Source: Alternaria dauci
Lineage: Eukaryota; Ascomycota; Dothideomycetes; Pleosporales; Pleosporaceae
Length of the DNA: 64,000 nt
Assembly (NCBI RefSeq): GCF_042100115.1
Contig: NC_091281.1
Span: forward strand, 1,612,001 to 1,676,000
Reading direction: 5' to 3'
Shown: positions 1-10,438 of the stretch, piece by piece
Position numbering within the stretch: position 1 is the stretch's first letter
Layout of the letters: the number at the start of each line of letters is the position of its first letter
The notes under the pieces: model-generated
Databases searched by the model: none
What the model saw: only the letters and a program-made list of their open reading frames with translations
What the model was told of the DNA's origin: nothing
Made by a program: the position numbers and the translations under genes

Positions 1-1498
1 ACCTCCGGCGTCGCCCATGAGTGCACCCATCCTGCCTTGAACGCCCTTTAGCTCTCCACTCTTGCTGCTCTCTTCCAAAAGTAGCGCGTCTGTACCCTCG
101 ATGATGCCAACTCTTCTGCCAGCGCCAAACTTGGCAAGCGTCTTTTCGTTCTCCGCCAGCGTTGCCGGATAGCCTAGTTCTCCAGGCGCAAATACGAGTG
201 TCAATATGCTGCCGTCTAAACTGGTAGCGTATAGCGTCTCTCCGTTTGGTGCCCACGATAAGTCAGAAATCGACTTCCCTGCCAGCTCTTGCGAGATCAT
301 AAACGGCCTGGGAAAGCTTGTGTTCCATACACTCAAGCACTTGTCTTGTCCGGCGCAGGCGACAATCGTAACGGTCGGCTGGTTGATGGATCCGTCCTTT
401 TCTGGTCGCGGTGGGTCCCGGTAAAACAATCGTGGCGAAAACGAGGTTACTTCAACAGGGCCTTCGTGGCCGACTAGACTGATATCTCCATCCCACGATC
501 CACGTGCAAGAATAGCGACAGAGCTGACGGGCCCGTTTGTAGCGTTCGCAGCGGCAATGTGTGCGCCGTCGGGCGACCATGAGCAACGGCGGAAGTATGT
601 AGTAAGCGGAGATGTCTGGAAGGGCGCGGTAATAGTATGGTCCAGGACGAAGTTGTTGACCTGGTCTTGCTGCGAGGCGTTTGGCGGCGGAGAGTTGAAT
701 CGGTAGACCTTGATGGTGCGGTCGTCGCTAGCAGTGGCAAAGTATTTGTTGGCTGGATCAAATGTTATGCCCTTGACGTGACTCTGGTGGTTCGACAGTG
801 TCTTCAACTTCTCGAAGGAGTGCCCAGACCAGACTACCACCTTCGAGTCCAACCCCACCGATACCAATATTGACGAGTCAAATGACCAGCCCAGATCCTG
901 CACATCGTTTTCGTGTCCTATGAGGCGGCGAGTGACGCGCCAATTCTCGACGGGCGGGGGTTCGTTGGATCCTGCAACTCTATCAGCCCATGTTCACTAT
1001 GCGTGCCTTGCCTTTACCCACCAAATGTCGGACGCGTCGGGGCCGCATTCTTGTCGAGCATGTACACGCATACTATCTTGTCATCTGCGCCAGAAGCCAG
1101 GTATTTGCCGTTGGACGAGAAGCGGACCGCGTGGATGGTGCCCGAATGATGGCTCACAGCTGCGAGCTGCTTCGGTTTCGTATACGAGGGGTCGTTTGAA
1201 TTGAGAATAGCCTCGGTAGACCAGATGCGTACATAGCCATCTACAGATGATGAGTGTCAACAGTATTCTCGCGAGCAGCGCATCGCGCAGGGGAAACGCC
1301 AGGGTGGGTGGACGAACCTCCGGCGGCCGTGGCCAGGCGCGATCCATCAGGCGAAACGTGGCAGCTGTATACTTCAAAGTCCTTCTGTTCCCCTGTGGCA
1401 AATTTGTGTTAGCAACATTGCGACACACCAATAACACATGTGTGCGCGGAGATGCACGAACCCGGGTGTGTTAACCACTGTGGTTTAATGAGATGCAT
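1..1498 (-). CDS. HIR1: Histone regulatory protein Hir1 (HIRA family), partial
   Basis: WD40 subunit of the HIR complex, a nuclear H3-H4 chaperone that deposits histones outside replication and represses histone genes. The gene runs off the left edge, so only the N-terminal beta-propeller part is here. The start at 1498 gives the typical Hir1 N-terminus (MHLIKPQWLTHPG, then EQKDFEVYSCHVSPDGSRLA). WD repeats follow, with the family signatures GHENDVQDLGWS, VSVGLDSKVVVWSG, GHEGPVEVTSFSPRLF and DLSWAPNGETLYATSLDG. I see three short introns: after the first 37 coding bases (1461 down to 1393), near 1305-1250 (exon resumes at DGYVRIWSTEAI), and near 1040-970 (between TFG and SNEPPPVENW). The family assignment is firm. 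The C-terminal Hira domain is not in the window. An inverted repeat overlaps the start codon. Confidence 0.9.
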
Positions 1499-1547
1499 GG
1501 TCGCGTAGATACCGCTAGCAGTTGAATCATGCTATTACGCGACCATG
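1496..1547. repeat. 12-bp perfect inverted repeat over the HIR1 start
   Basis: CATGGTCGCGTA at 1496-1507 is matched by its exact reverse complement at 1536-1547, with 28 bases between. The proximal arm contains the HIR1 start codon (1496-1498 on the minus strand), so in the mRNA the stem would enclose the AUG. It could be a 5' UTR hairpin or a palindromic protein-binding site. The function is unknown. Confidence 0.6.
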
Positions 1548-2226
1548 AAAGTAGGGTAGAAAAAGCTGGCGGAAGCAGTCGTGGGTGGGTAGTTGGGGCG
1601 CACGTTTTGGTGAATCGCGACAGTTGTCTGGTGTTGGCGACGCGATCTCGCGGTTGACGCTACTTGGCAGACGTTTGGGCAGGGGTTTAAGGTTTAGGTG
1701 CATGCGCCGATCAGAAGGTGGACGTTAAACGAGCCGCCCGAGGCTGTGGGGGGTCATGGATCAGAGTAGTTGGAGAATTGTATCATGCATTTGTGCTAAC
1801 ACCATGATTCGGTCTTCTTTCGTCTCGCTTTCCCTGATTTTCTCGCAGACAGAAAATGCCAAGGTTCTTTTCCAAGCTGGTTGGTTATTCCGCTTCCCTA
1901 TTGGTTGCTTTTTACAAAGACACCCGCATCCGGAACTATTGTGGTATACTACTAAATGCGAAATGCTACTCAACGCGTCCTGCTCAGATTCATGGCCCAG
2001 GTATTCATCTAGCGGGCAATTGCGTAGATGACGCCGATGCTCTAATGTACGCATGTCCTGGTGCTTGTCGCCAAAACCCATACAATGCTCGCTTGAGTTC
2101 GTTACAAGCAGATTCCTTCGACAAACATCTACTTCGGGGCTGGAATCCATGGTATGTGGGCGAGGTCGATAGCAGCGTGATCGATTGGTACCGCATAGCT
2201 TGTGATTGCATGGGCGATTATTTTGT
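1548..2226. other. Intergenic, no gene seen
   Basis: This is the upstream region of HIR1 and the downstream side of the zinc-finger gene. No open frame has a recognisable protein or plausible splice structure. It should hold the HIR1 promoter, but I cannot point to a specific element. Confidence 0.5.
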
Positions 2227-3101
2227 TCATTTCGCCTTCTTCCTCTTCTTGAACACTACCGCTGGTGCAGCTGGCGCATCCTCATCCTTTTTTACAACAA
2301 CCTCAGCAGCCTTTGCTTCCGCCTCCTCGGCCGTGGGTATATCCTGCAGGGTCTTGGCCTCGTTCTCTTCTTCAACTTCAGCTTTCACTCCATCCTCTTG
2401 TTCTTCCTTCTTGACCTCTGGCTGCGGTTTCTTCTTCCCTAGCAAGCTCTCGATATCATCATCGCCACCCTTGCTGCCCGGAAAGCTCTTAAACGTGTGT
2501 CCCCAGCCTTTCCTTTTCGTGATGAGCTCTCCGGCAGCCTTTTGCTCCTCCTCATCTTCATCCAGTTGTCGCTTCCGCACACCCTTGTTCAGCGATGTTG
2601 CCTTGAACTCTCCATCCTCGGTGACTTCTCCCACCACTTCTTCCTTGACAGTCTTCCATTCGCCCGCCACAGCCAAATCGCCTCTTGCAGCCGCGGGGAG
2701 CGCCACACCCATAGCTGCCAGCTGTTCCCATTGTCGCTTCCTGTCCTCTACTGTGGCTTTCTTCTCGGGTTCCTTCTTGAATGTCGGTTTGCCGCCTATG
2801 CCGGTCGCGACGGAAGGGGTCGAGGATGAGGAGGGCACAAGGCCATTCAGACGTGCGACCTCTGCTTGCGCGCGCGCCTGATTGCGCTTCTCGTTTTCTT
2901 GTTCGCGATGCAGTCCCTTTAGACTACGCTGGATGTTGCCTTGGTGGCGGCCGGTCGCTTCGTGCTGCGCGCGCTCGAACTTGGTGTCCTTTACAAACAC
3001 GGAGCAAAACTTGCACCAGTATTTTGGCTGCGATAGAGTTAGCGCGTGATACGTTTGTGTGTGTTGGTCTCACTTGCCGTCGATTTCCAGTATTCGGCCA
3101 T
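2227..3101 (-). CDS. U1-type (matrin) zinc-finger protein, WBP4-like splicing factor
   Basis: Predicted 274-residue nuclear protein with an N-terminal U1-C/matrin-type C2H2 zinc finger: MAEYWKSTPKYWC, then CKFCSVFV, then H and H in FERAQHEATGRHQ. The remainder is charged and low in complexity, with many K/E/D runs, as in WBP4/FBP21-like spliceosomal proteins. The first exon is only 24 bases (3078-3101). It joins the second exon (2227-3027) through an intron of 50 bases that starts GCAAGT and ends CAG, a GC-AG intron. The GC donor is chosen because it alone restores the conserved WKSTPKYWC reading. I see no WW domain, so the exact orthologue is uncertain. Confidence 0.75.
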
Positions 3102-4600
3102 GGTTGAATGTCGGACAAGTGGTTCGCGATCATCCAAAGTCGGGAAAGCTCACTTGACGCACGGTCCACGTCTCGGTGGTCCGCAAATGAACCACGACTG
3201 TGCATCTTTCACCATTACCCCCACTTAACCTTAATTCGTCCTCACATGTCCCGCACCAGCTCGTCATCGCTCTACCTTCCCAAATTCCACATCGGCGGAG
3301 TCAGCCTCCTGTCATTTGTAACGCACACACTTGTAACCTTACTGCTCGACTGATGTCATCCTGTCTGGACTGTAGAAACGCCTCACGAAGCTCATTTGTA
3401 GTCTGAACGCACAGCACCTGAGACACGCTGGTCAACTCTTCCTTTTATTTTCCACCAAAGCACAATTTGTCTTGCTAGAGCTCTGGTTTGCAGACCCTGA
3501 GAATGACGATTCGGCACTGAGGAGCGAGGCCAGACTGCTGTCAAAGACTGATATCTTAGTGCGTCTCAAGACGTCGCGATGCCAGCCAAACTCGATAGAG
3601 AGATCTACTAAAAGTGGAAAGCTCCCACAAAGATTCTAGCGCTATGCCATCGCAAGGTACATTTGTGTTGTATTCCAGGTCCAATCGAGTCTGAATACAA
3701 ACAGCGTCTCATATCATCTAGGCATACACCACTGCACGTAACTTTTTCCAAACTCAGTGAGTTTGGAGCATCGTACTCGATAGCACCAGCAAGCAGATTT
3801 TGATCCGCAACGGTACTGGTTAACGGGGCACTCAATATATACAAAACAGTTACCGGCACCGCCAGTACTGCGACCCAATTCCATGTTCGGAGCCTCCAGG
3901 TTCGACTCCGTATACTCAGGCAACTCCCACCTATTCTTTTTCATCTCTCATAAAATCCCGCAAGCTATCCCGTCACTCTATCGACCCTTAAACTGCTCAT
4001 CACCCAAAGCACTGAACCCGCCATTCAATGCCCCTACCCTCCGCGTAGGGTACAAGCGTCTGGCGTTCCTACATAGACTGTCTCATGGTCTTTTTATATG
4101 CTTCCAAGGGCAGCAGCCACGTCACCACCATATCGAGAAAACTTGCCTGTAAGGACATATGCGCCGATCAGGGAGAGTGCAGTGCCTACTCCTGTGAATG
4201 GGAAGAGATGATCATCTGCGTCGCCGAGGATGTCAATGCGGTCCTTGTGTGGGCTATGCCGAGACATTCTCCTCGGACCGACTTTAGTGGCATGGAAATC
4301 TTTTGCAGACTCTCAGCCTTGTAGAAAGCTCGTTCGATCCCATCCCGCAACTTTTACAAGTTCTTCCATACAGTCGTCTGATACCATAGCATATCATATT
4401 GTTTTTGTTTTGTTGCGCATGGATAGACCTTAACGCACTAATCGAGTTCTAGTATCTCAAAAGCTATTCGGCCCGCGTACACCGAAAGTCACCGAGATTT
4501 TGTAGGAGGCTTACTGTCAAGCCCGTGTCTAGTACACCCAAGTGGCCGAACAATTCAAGGTCAGTATTCAGTGACTACGAGGCATTGGCGATGATCACTT
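3102..4600. other. Intergenic, no gene seen
   Basis: About 1.5 kb with only short open frames on either strand, none resembling a known family or having a clear start and splice pattern. No repeats or terminal inverted repeats were noticed. Confidence 0.45.
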
Positions 4601-4608
4601 TCGTCGAG

Positions 4609-4616
4609 TATATATA
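4609..4616 (+). promoter_or_regulatory. TATA box of the small secreted protein gene
   Basis: TATATATA lies 87 bases upstream of the start codon at 4703, a normal distance for a regulated fungal promoter. It supports the small downstream ORF being a real gene. Confidence 0.5.
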
Positions 4617-4702
4617 CCTCCACAGGTGCAGCCTTGCCTTGTTGTCTACCTCGCAAATCACCATACCCATCGAAAATTGTACTATTCTCCCCCATATTCG
4701 AA

Positions 4703-4995
4703 ATGAGAGCGGCTATTTCCCTTATAATTCTTGCCATGTTTGGCAAAAGTGTGTTTGCACAAAACTGTTCACCTGACGGTGGACTTGGTTTTAACCCCGA
4801 TACTACGACCTACCAATCAACCATCTGCTGCAGCGGGTGCTCACCGCGTAGTTGTCGACTTGATGTATGTTACTTCTATCAAGACATGTGTCGTAGTCTA
4901 ACTTTGTTATACAGACCAATGTATTGCTTTATTACTGCCCCCAAATGGTAGACGGCCAGTGCTCAGGGCCAAGTGTTTCCGGATGTCGATTTTGA
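4703..4995 (+). CDS. Small secreted cysteine-rich protein (effector-like)
   Basis: Two exons (4703-4864 and 4915-4995) around a 50-base GTATGT..ACAG intron encode 80 residues. Residues 1-19 form a clear signal peptide (MRAAISLIILAMFGKSVFA) with cleavage expected before QNCSP. The mature part is about 60 residues with eight cysteines, including an adjacent CC pair (C22, C42, C43, C46, C51, C62, C70, C78), enough for four disulfides. I recognise no named family. Size, secretion and cysteine content fit the small secreted proteins that fungi export to the apoplast or use against competitors. A role in plant infection is inference. The intron is between codons, and the second exon keeps the cysteine pattern, which argues for a functional gene. 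Confidence 0.7.
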
Positions 4996-5967
4996 ATAGT
5001 CTCAGCGATTTGTAGGAGAGGGGTCAAGGAGCAAGAACTTCATGTTGCAGGTGCATCTCGGCGCCTAAGACACTGTCCTGTAGAACTGGCATCGCTATGA
5101 ACGAAGACTGGCTTGATATGTATAGTAAAGTTTTTGGGTTCTTCAATAAAGGTTGATTTTCTTAGGACACAGTGCATGTCCAAGGTTCTCTAACAGATGA
5201 GCCGGAATCTCTTGGTGCTAGCTTTCCAACGTCATCCGATCGGCGCACAGCACCACAACGACGCCGAACACGTACCGTGCGCCATCTTGATCGTCCGCGA
5301 CTATTAATTGTGGGGCCGACGCGATTACTATAGTAGACCTGACGCGTGCCAAGGCCAGATCTTCCACCAGGCAGTCCGATCGGGGGGAGGGGGCTGTACT
5401 GTACGAAACACAGTTCCACGTCAAGAACCACGATACAGTGGTAACCCAGACAAAGCAGGCTCTAGTGAAACAAATCTAAAGCTATACAACAACATAGCTG
5501 TTCCCTCAAACACAGCCTGATAACTATTGCCATACAAATCAGGCCTTCTCTAGGAGACCCAAGGCAATTCCACACACTCGATAAGGGGGAGTGGGTTGAT
5601 CCCACCATGCTGCATACTCTTTGGCATGTTTTGCAGGCGAGTCGGCCCTATAAATGGCGGTCAAACAAGCTCTTGGCCAGCCTTGTGGATCGTCGTTGCT
5701 GAGTCATCTTTGGGTATACATGCCCGCTTACTGCTACTGGAATTTGAGGGCTAGTTGCCTCTAATGGATTTGCTTGAACTCGACACTTGATTTCTTGAGC
5801 AAGTGCTTAAGGCAACAAAAAAAGTGATGTCGCTTATCAGGTCTGACTATCGCCTGAGGAGTTTTGCCATAGGTAGTAATTGGATACATGAATCATACAA
5901 CAAAGAAAACGATAAGCACGGATATTGCGTTACTTAAAGCACATGATACCATTATGTCAAGATCCCG
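4996..5967. other. Intergenic, no gene seen
   Basis: Just under 1 kb between the small secreted protein and the acetyltransferase, which converge on it. Short open frames only, and no recognised domain. Confidence 0.45.
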
Positions 5968-6724
5968 TCAATTTCCCTGGGGGTACCTAACCATCTGCGG
6001 ACATCTCAGCAGCCCATATCCCAATCCTTTTCCGGCCCACTCACTCAGATCGATATCAGTACTATCCACAGTCTCCCAGCCCATCTTCTCGTAGAATTTC
6101 TCAGCTGAAGCGGTGGTTTGTACAATTACCAGTTCCTTCTCTAGCTCGTACTCACGGTACATGTAATCTACCATCATTCTCCCGATGCCCTTTCCTTGCC
6201 ATGCAATTTTGACGTTCATTGCTCCGATTGCTAATTCAGAGTGTACCACATCAGTCTGCATGTAGAATGCACTCAAGCTAGGAAAAAAACTACTTACTGA
6301 CATGAGGCTTCCCACCCGTAATCCCACGCCATTTCGCAATCACATTCCTCGACCAGTATCGCCCAAAAGTTCCTGGGTGAGTAGGTCCTACCTCCTCCTC
6401 AGAAGCGACTGCATGAGCTCCAGACGGCGCAGCAGCATTGACCCAGCTCCCGTCCTCCCACTTCACTAGCCCCCATCCCACCGTTTCTTCGCTCTGTGCG
6501 TCGACAGCTTTGATCAGATGGAACTTTTGTCCATCAGGTTCGGTAAAGCGTGCAGAGAGTCGGGTGACGAGTGTATGCGTCTCTTTTTCCGTGGCCAGGC
6601 TGTGGTATGGGCTGAATTGGAAATGGGTTAGCAACGAGGTCTCTGCGGCTTCTGTGCGGATTGCTGCGAGGGTGGGGATGTCGGAGAGGGTGGCGGGGTG
6701 GATGGAGATGTGGGCTGTCATCAT
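5968..6724 (-). CDS. GNAT-family N-acetyltransferase
   Basis: Predicted 236-residue cytosolic GNAT acetyltransferase (acetyl-CoA dependent; acceptor unknown). Exon 1 is 6302-6724 and begins MMTAHISIHPATLSDIPTLAAIRTEA, a typical first GNAT strand-helix. Exon 2 (5968-6255) has the acetyl-CoA binding motif A with Q-x-x-G-x-G in WQGKGIGRMMVDY, and the motif B region with ASAEKFYEKMGWE. The 46-base intron would use the weak donor GTCAGT. The stronger GTAAGT three bases further on would put exon 2 out of frame. So either the weak donor is used or the gene has a small lesion. The fold assignment is solid; the precise junction is not. Confidence 0.75.
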
Positions 6725-7840
6725 TGCTATGTAACACTGGTACGAGCTATCTTCTGATGGAAGAGGTTGGCTCAATCTTTGTTACGTTCAGGACAGAACG
6801 TTGCGGGGCCCGACATCACCAACAGCGCCGATTGTGGCGCAAGATTGTCAAAACCATGCCGCATACCTCCTGCCGTAATTGGCGTAGCGCTTTAGAATGT
6901 CGCCATTCACAAGAACAAAGAATCTAGCTTGCAAGAGCGGGACTCCCGGGCCCGACCTGCATATGGGCCCTGCCGGGCGATCGAGTGACATTAGCCTAAG
7001 TCCTTGATCGACGATTTGGATACATTCAAGAAAGTCAACACAATTGCGGACTAACTGAAACTCTGCAACCCGATGTAATGCACAAGACGCGATTTCGCGT
7101 TGTATAATCGTGATGAGGAACACAGGTCAAAGGTTGGATTACCAAAGATAATTGAGGTTCATCCATGTTGTCCGAGCCGCTAGCAAACGATGCTGGTTGC
7201 AAGCGGCCACGCTATCCTCTTAGAGTATGCGATATTTATCGATCCCCTGCTCTGTGGCCCACACACCCTGCCAGTACGTCCAGATAAGCAACGCCGCTGC
7301 AATGCTTCGGTATTTAAGCATGTCCGGGCGGTAAGATCCCTTGGCGATGGTGGTTGATCGATCCATCTCACCGTTGGAGGCCTTAAGAACCAAGAAACCT
7401 ACCGATTTCGTCTAGAACCCGGGCTCTGCAGCACGCAGCATGTCGCATACCATGAACTTACGCACTGTGTAACCCCAGAAGGTCTTCTCGTCCGTGACCA
7501 AAGGCCCGGCACGGTCAGGATCTACCATCGACGTGGATACCGTCACACCATCGATCCATATACAAGGTGCGTGTATGGCCAGTAGAAGCCAGGATCTATC
7601 ATCGCTTTCGCTGGTAGTGACGTTGCTGACAGCATGGAGCATTGACCCCGAGTATCGAACTATAGTCCTCTCTGCACAATCTTTGTAGCTGCATACAACA
7701 TGCTAAATCGGCCAGGGAAGCTCTTTTTGCCTGATATGCTACCTTGCTGGTAGTCACAGGTCGTCGTGGTTTCTGTTCTGTTGCATCATCCATAAGCCAT
7801 GGGGATCGAGTCGCCGGTTCGCGGTGGCCAGCGACGTAGC
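6725..7840. other. Intergenic, no gene seen
   Basis: Upstream region shared by the acetyltransferase (leftward) and the secreted protein (rightward). No convincing coding sequence was found among the short frames on either strand. Confidence 0.45.
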
Positions 7841-7847
7841 TATAAAG
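7841..7847 (+). promoter_or_regulatory. TATA box of the secreted protein at 7951
   Basis: TATAAAG sits 110 bases before the ATG at 7951, a consistent spacing for a fungal promoter. Confidence 0.5.
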
Positions 7848-7950
7848 GGAGCAGCGAAGCCGTATTCGCTGGTCAGATCATTCAACAAGCTTTCCGTAAC
7901 TCCAAGACCACTCCGGGACCCAGATACCATCTCATACTTCCCTGAACATC

Positions 7951-8589
7951 ATGTTTGGCAAACTCTTCATCACCGCAGCAATGGCGCTACTCGCCACGGC
8001 CGCAGAAACGAACAGCACCTCGACCGACCTGGCTACGCAAGTCACTAGGATCGCGGATTTGACAAGGATTGCCTACATCCTTCACCGCGACATCGTCGCC
8101 GTCAACAACGATGCGTCCGACCGGCGTGTGACAGTTTCGGCTCTCGATGCGATCGCCAACCAAGCACTGTTGGCCCAAGACTTGAACAACTCCCCGACGG
8201 CCAAGCGTGCGGTGTACACGGAAGAAGAGCAGTCCCAGATCGCGGATGCTTATGCTGAGGTAAGTCAAGGAATACGTCTATCTTCGGAAACACTGGGACG
8301 TAGCTTACGAAACGCCACTGTCCAATAGTACATGAGCATTACTAGCGCGATGCTGGGCGCCGCCGTAGACAAACATTTTGCAGTCGTCTCGCATGGTGCT
8401 GGACACACCGAAGGCGCTGCCATGAACTACAGTATGTTTGCCACGAAAAGCTGGTCGGAGGCTGTGCTGGCGAGCATCCCGGCACAAAAGTCGGCTATGA
8501 CTGTGCAGAAGGCGGTGCACGATAATAGCTATCAGATGACTGTTGACCTTTACTTGAAAGGGCCGAGCGGTCTGACGGATTCTGCTTGA
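7951..8589 (+). CDS. Secreted hypothetical protein, possibly HsbA-like
   Basis: Two exons (7951-8259 and 8329-8589) around a 69-base GTAAGT..ATAG intron give 189 residues. The N-terminus is a signal peptide (MFGKLFITAAMALLATAA). The rest is mostly helical, with regularly spaced hydrophobic residues (TDLATQVTRIADLTRIAYIL; SALDAIANQALLAQDL; EYMSITSAMLGAAVDKH) and no cysteine. This resembles cell-surface proteins of the hydrophobic surface-binding (HsbA) type, but the match is by overall character only. There is no transmembrane segment after the signal and no catalytic motif. The likely location is the cell wall or medium. Confidence 0.65.
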
Positions 8590-9619
8590 AGACGGGAGTA
8601 GGACTTTGTTTTGATATGGGAGCTAGTGCGGTGGTTTGAGATCAGTCGGAGCATGTGTGTTGAGGAGCTGTTATAGATTTTGCAACGACAAGTAGTCTGT
8701 CGATTGACTGCCATTCGTTAGATGAGAAATTCAGCTCTTGAGCAGGACCTTTTCCCCACAGCTTTGCTGTTGTCGTCGCGCCAGCTGTAGTGCCGGCTTA
8801 TGCTTTCCTGTATGATTCCGTCCGTGCTGTTGTACCCACACCGCATGTAAGCCTATGATCTTCCGTACGATTTGTCCTGTGATCATCTAGGATGTTGGGC
8901 CTTGAAGAGCGGGAGTCTCACTACGCGTCTTCCTCCCGTCTCGGTGATGCAGAAACAGCAGATAAGGATGTTAGAGCGGATGCAAGGATACTATAAAATC
9001 AGCTGGCGGAGAAGTGAATCTAGCTGGGAAATCATCTGCTGAAAGGATTAGAACTGATGGCGGGGCGCACGCTCTGCGGGTTGCTGCTGCCGCTCCTTGG
9101 GCAACGAAACTGCGGGAAACTGCGAGAGAGTGTAGAGACGCTTTTCGGTCTTCTGGCAGGCCTGCTGTATCACGACAATCATTGGATTTGAGCTTTGGGG
9201 AATGGTTGATTGTGTGTGACTTTGGTCAGCGGGAAACCGCTGCTACAAGCTATAGAAAAATCCAGCGATAGAAGCCACAGGCGCAAACGAATACAATTGA
9301 GTTCTCCTAAATGAGAGTTCATAAGATAACGTCGCGTTTTGGATGAGAATTTGGCATGGCTGAGGCGAGATAGTTGGAGTTGATGATGACACTTGGAGTC
9401 GCGGACCTCGAGGATCGACGAGGGGGCAGAGGCGCCAAGCGAAAGTGAAGCTCACGGCTGCGCACCACCAACGCCGACCTGCACCAACGCACTCGCTTCC
9501 CACCTCCATTGTCAACGCGCAGGTCACGAAATCTTCCACGAACAAAGTCCGAGCCATCCGTTGTCATCGTCGAATACTCCACACATCGATCGGCCTCGTG
9601 CACCCCGCCCAACGTCGCA
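8590..9619. other. Intergenic, no gene seen
   Basis: About 1 kb between two rightward genes. It includes the 3' side of the secreted protein and the promoter of EMC5. No coding sequence or repeat was recognised. Confidence 0.45.
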
Positions 9620-10127
9620 ATGGCCATCTTGGGAACGGCGCTCAACAGCATCGGCGCGCTCTTCCTCACACATGCGTACGTACATATCTAGCCCACATCG
9701 GACCATGCTCAAATAGAGAGGACGATGAATATCACTACATGCGCCATGACAGCAACTGACCCCCACCAGCGTCTACTCCACCCACGAACACACGGCAACG
9801 TTTGCCTCAACACCCCTCCCGCTCGACATCTCGCTCGAACTCCTCGCCTCCATCTTCCTTCTTTCTCTCGGCATCGTCATGTCTTTTGCGCCGCTGAAGC
9901 CGATTCAATGCGCACAATGGGCGGGCCAGATTTCGAGACAAGGACGACACGGCGAGGGACAATACACAAGAGAGGGTGAAGAGATTTTGAGCGAAGGCGA
10001 TCCTTATGCGTTCCTGGGGCTAGATGGGGGCATTGGTGGCAAGGGCGAAGGCAGGAGGGGTTTCTGGGATGTCATAGGCAAGAAGAAGGAATATGAAGCT
10101 TGGGTTAGGCAAGGGGGAAAACAGTAG
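9620..10127 (+). CDS. EMC5: ER membrane protein complex subunit 5 (MMgT family)
   Basis: Two exons (9620-9675 and 9770-10127; GTACGT..CCAG intron of 94 bases) encode 137 residues, the usual length of EMC5. It is a subunit of the EMC insertase, which places tail-anchored and multi-pass proteins in the ER membrane; the family was also named membrane magnesium transporter. Two membrane segments are visible: MAILGTALNSIGALFLTHA, then ISLELLASIFLLSLGIVM, with STHEH between them as in other EMC5 proteins. The soluble tail contains SFAPLKPIQCAQWA and a glycine-rich, charged end. The start is chosen because it opens directly on the first membrane segment. Confidence 0.85.
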
Positions 10128-10438
10128 ACGTGTATGGACAGAGAGGGCGGATATGGGTTGACGAGGCCCAAGGGAAGATTGGAGGTATGATACACAGGCA
10201 ATGCGCATTCGGGTTGCTTGTTGAGCGTGCACACCATCACGAAGCGATTAGGAGTCGATACCAAAGAAGACTGTGTGTCGACTACCGTTGTTTTATCGTA
10301 CATTGTCAAACACCCAGCCCAGATCCCGTATACTGTATGTGCCGAAAGACCAAAATCCCAAACGCCATGCTTGAACGAGCAACATCAAGCAACCGCTTAC
10401 AATTTCTTCTCTTGGATCCTCCCTTCGCTCCCCGTCTC
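10128..10438. other. Short intergenic between convergent genes
   Basis: 3' regions of EMC5 and the luciferase-domain gene. No gene is seen; shared transcription termination is expected here. Confidence 0.5.

Noticed and set aside
1856..2881. 341-codon open frame on the plus strand
   Set aside because: It is antisense to the zinc-finger gene. Its serine- and phenylalanine-rich composition is what the complement of a K/E-rich coding sequence gives.
3880..3920. tRNA-like GGTTCGACTCC box
   Set aside because: No A box or acceptor-stem pairing at the right distance.
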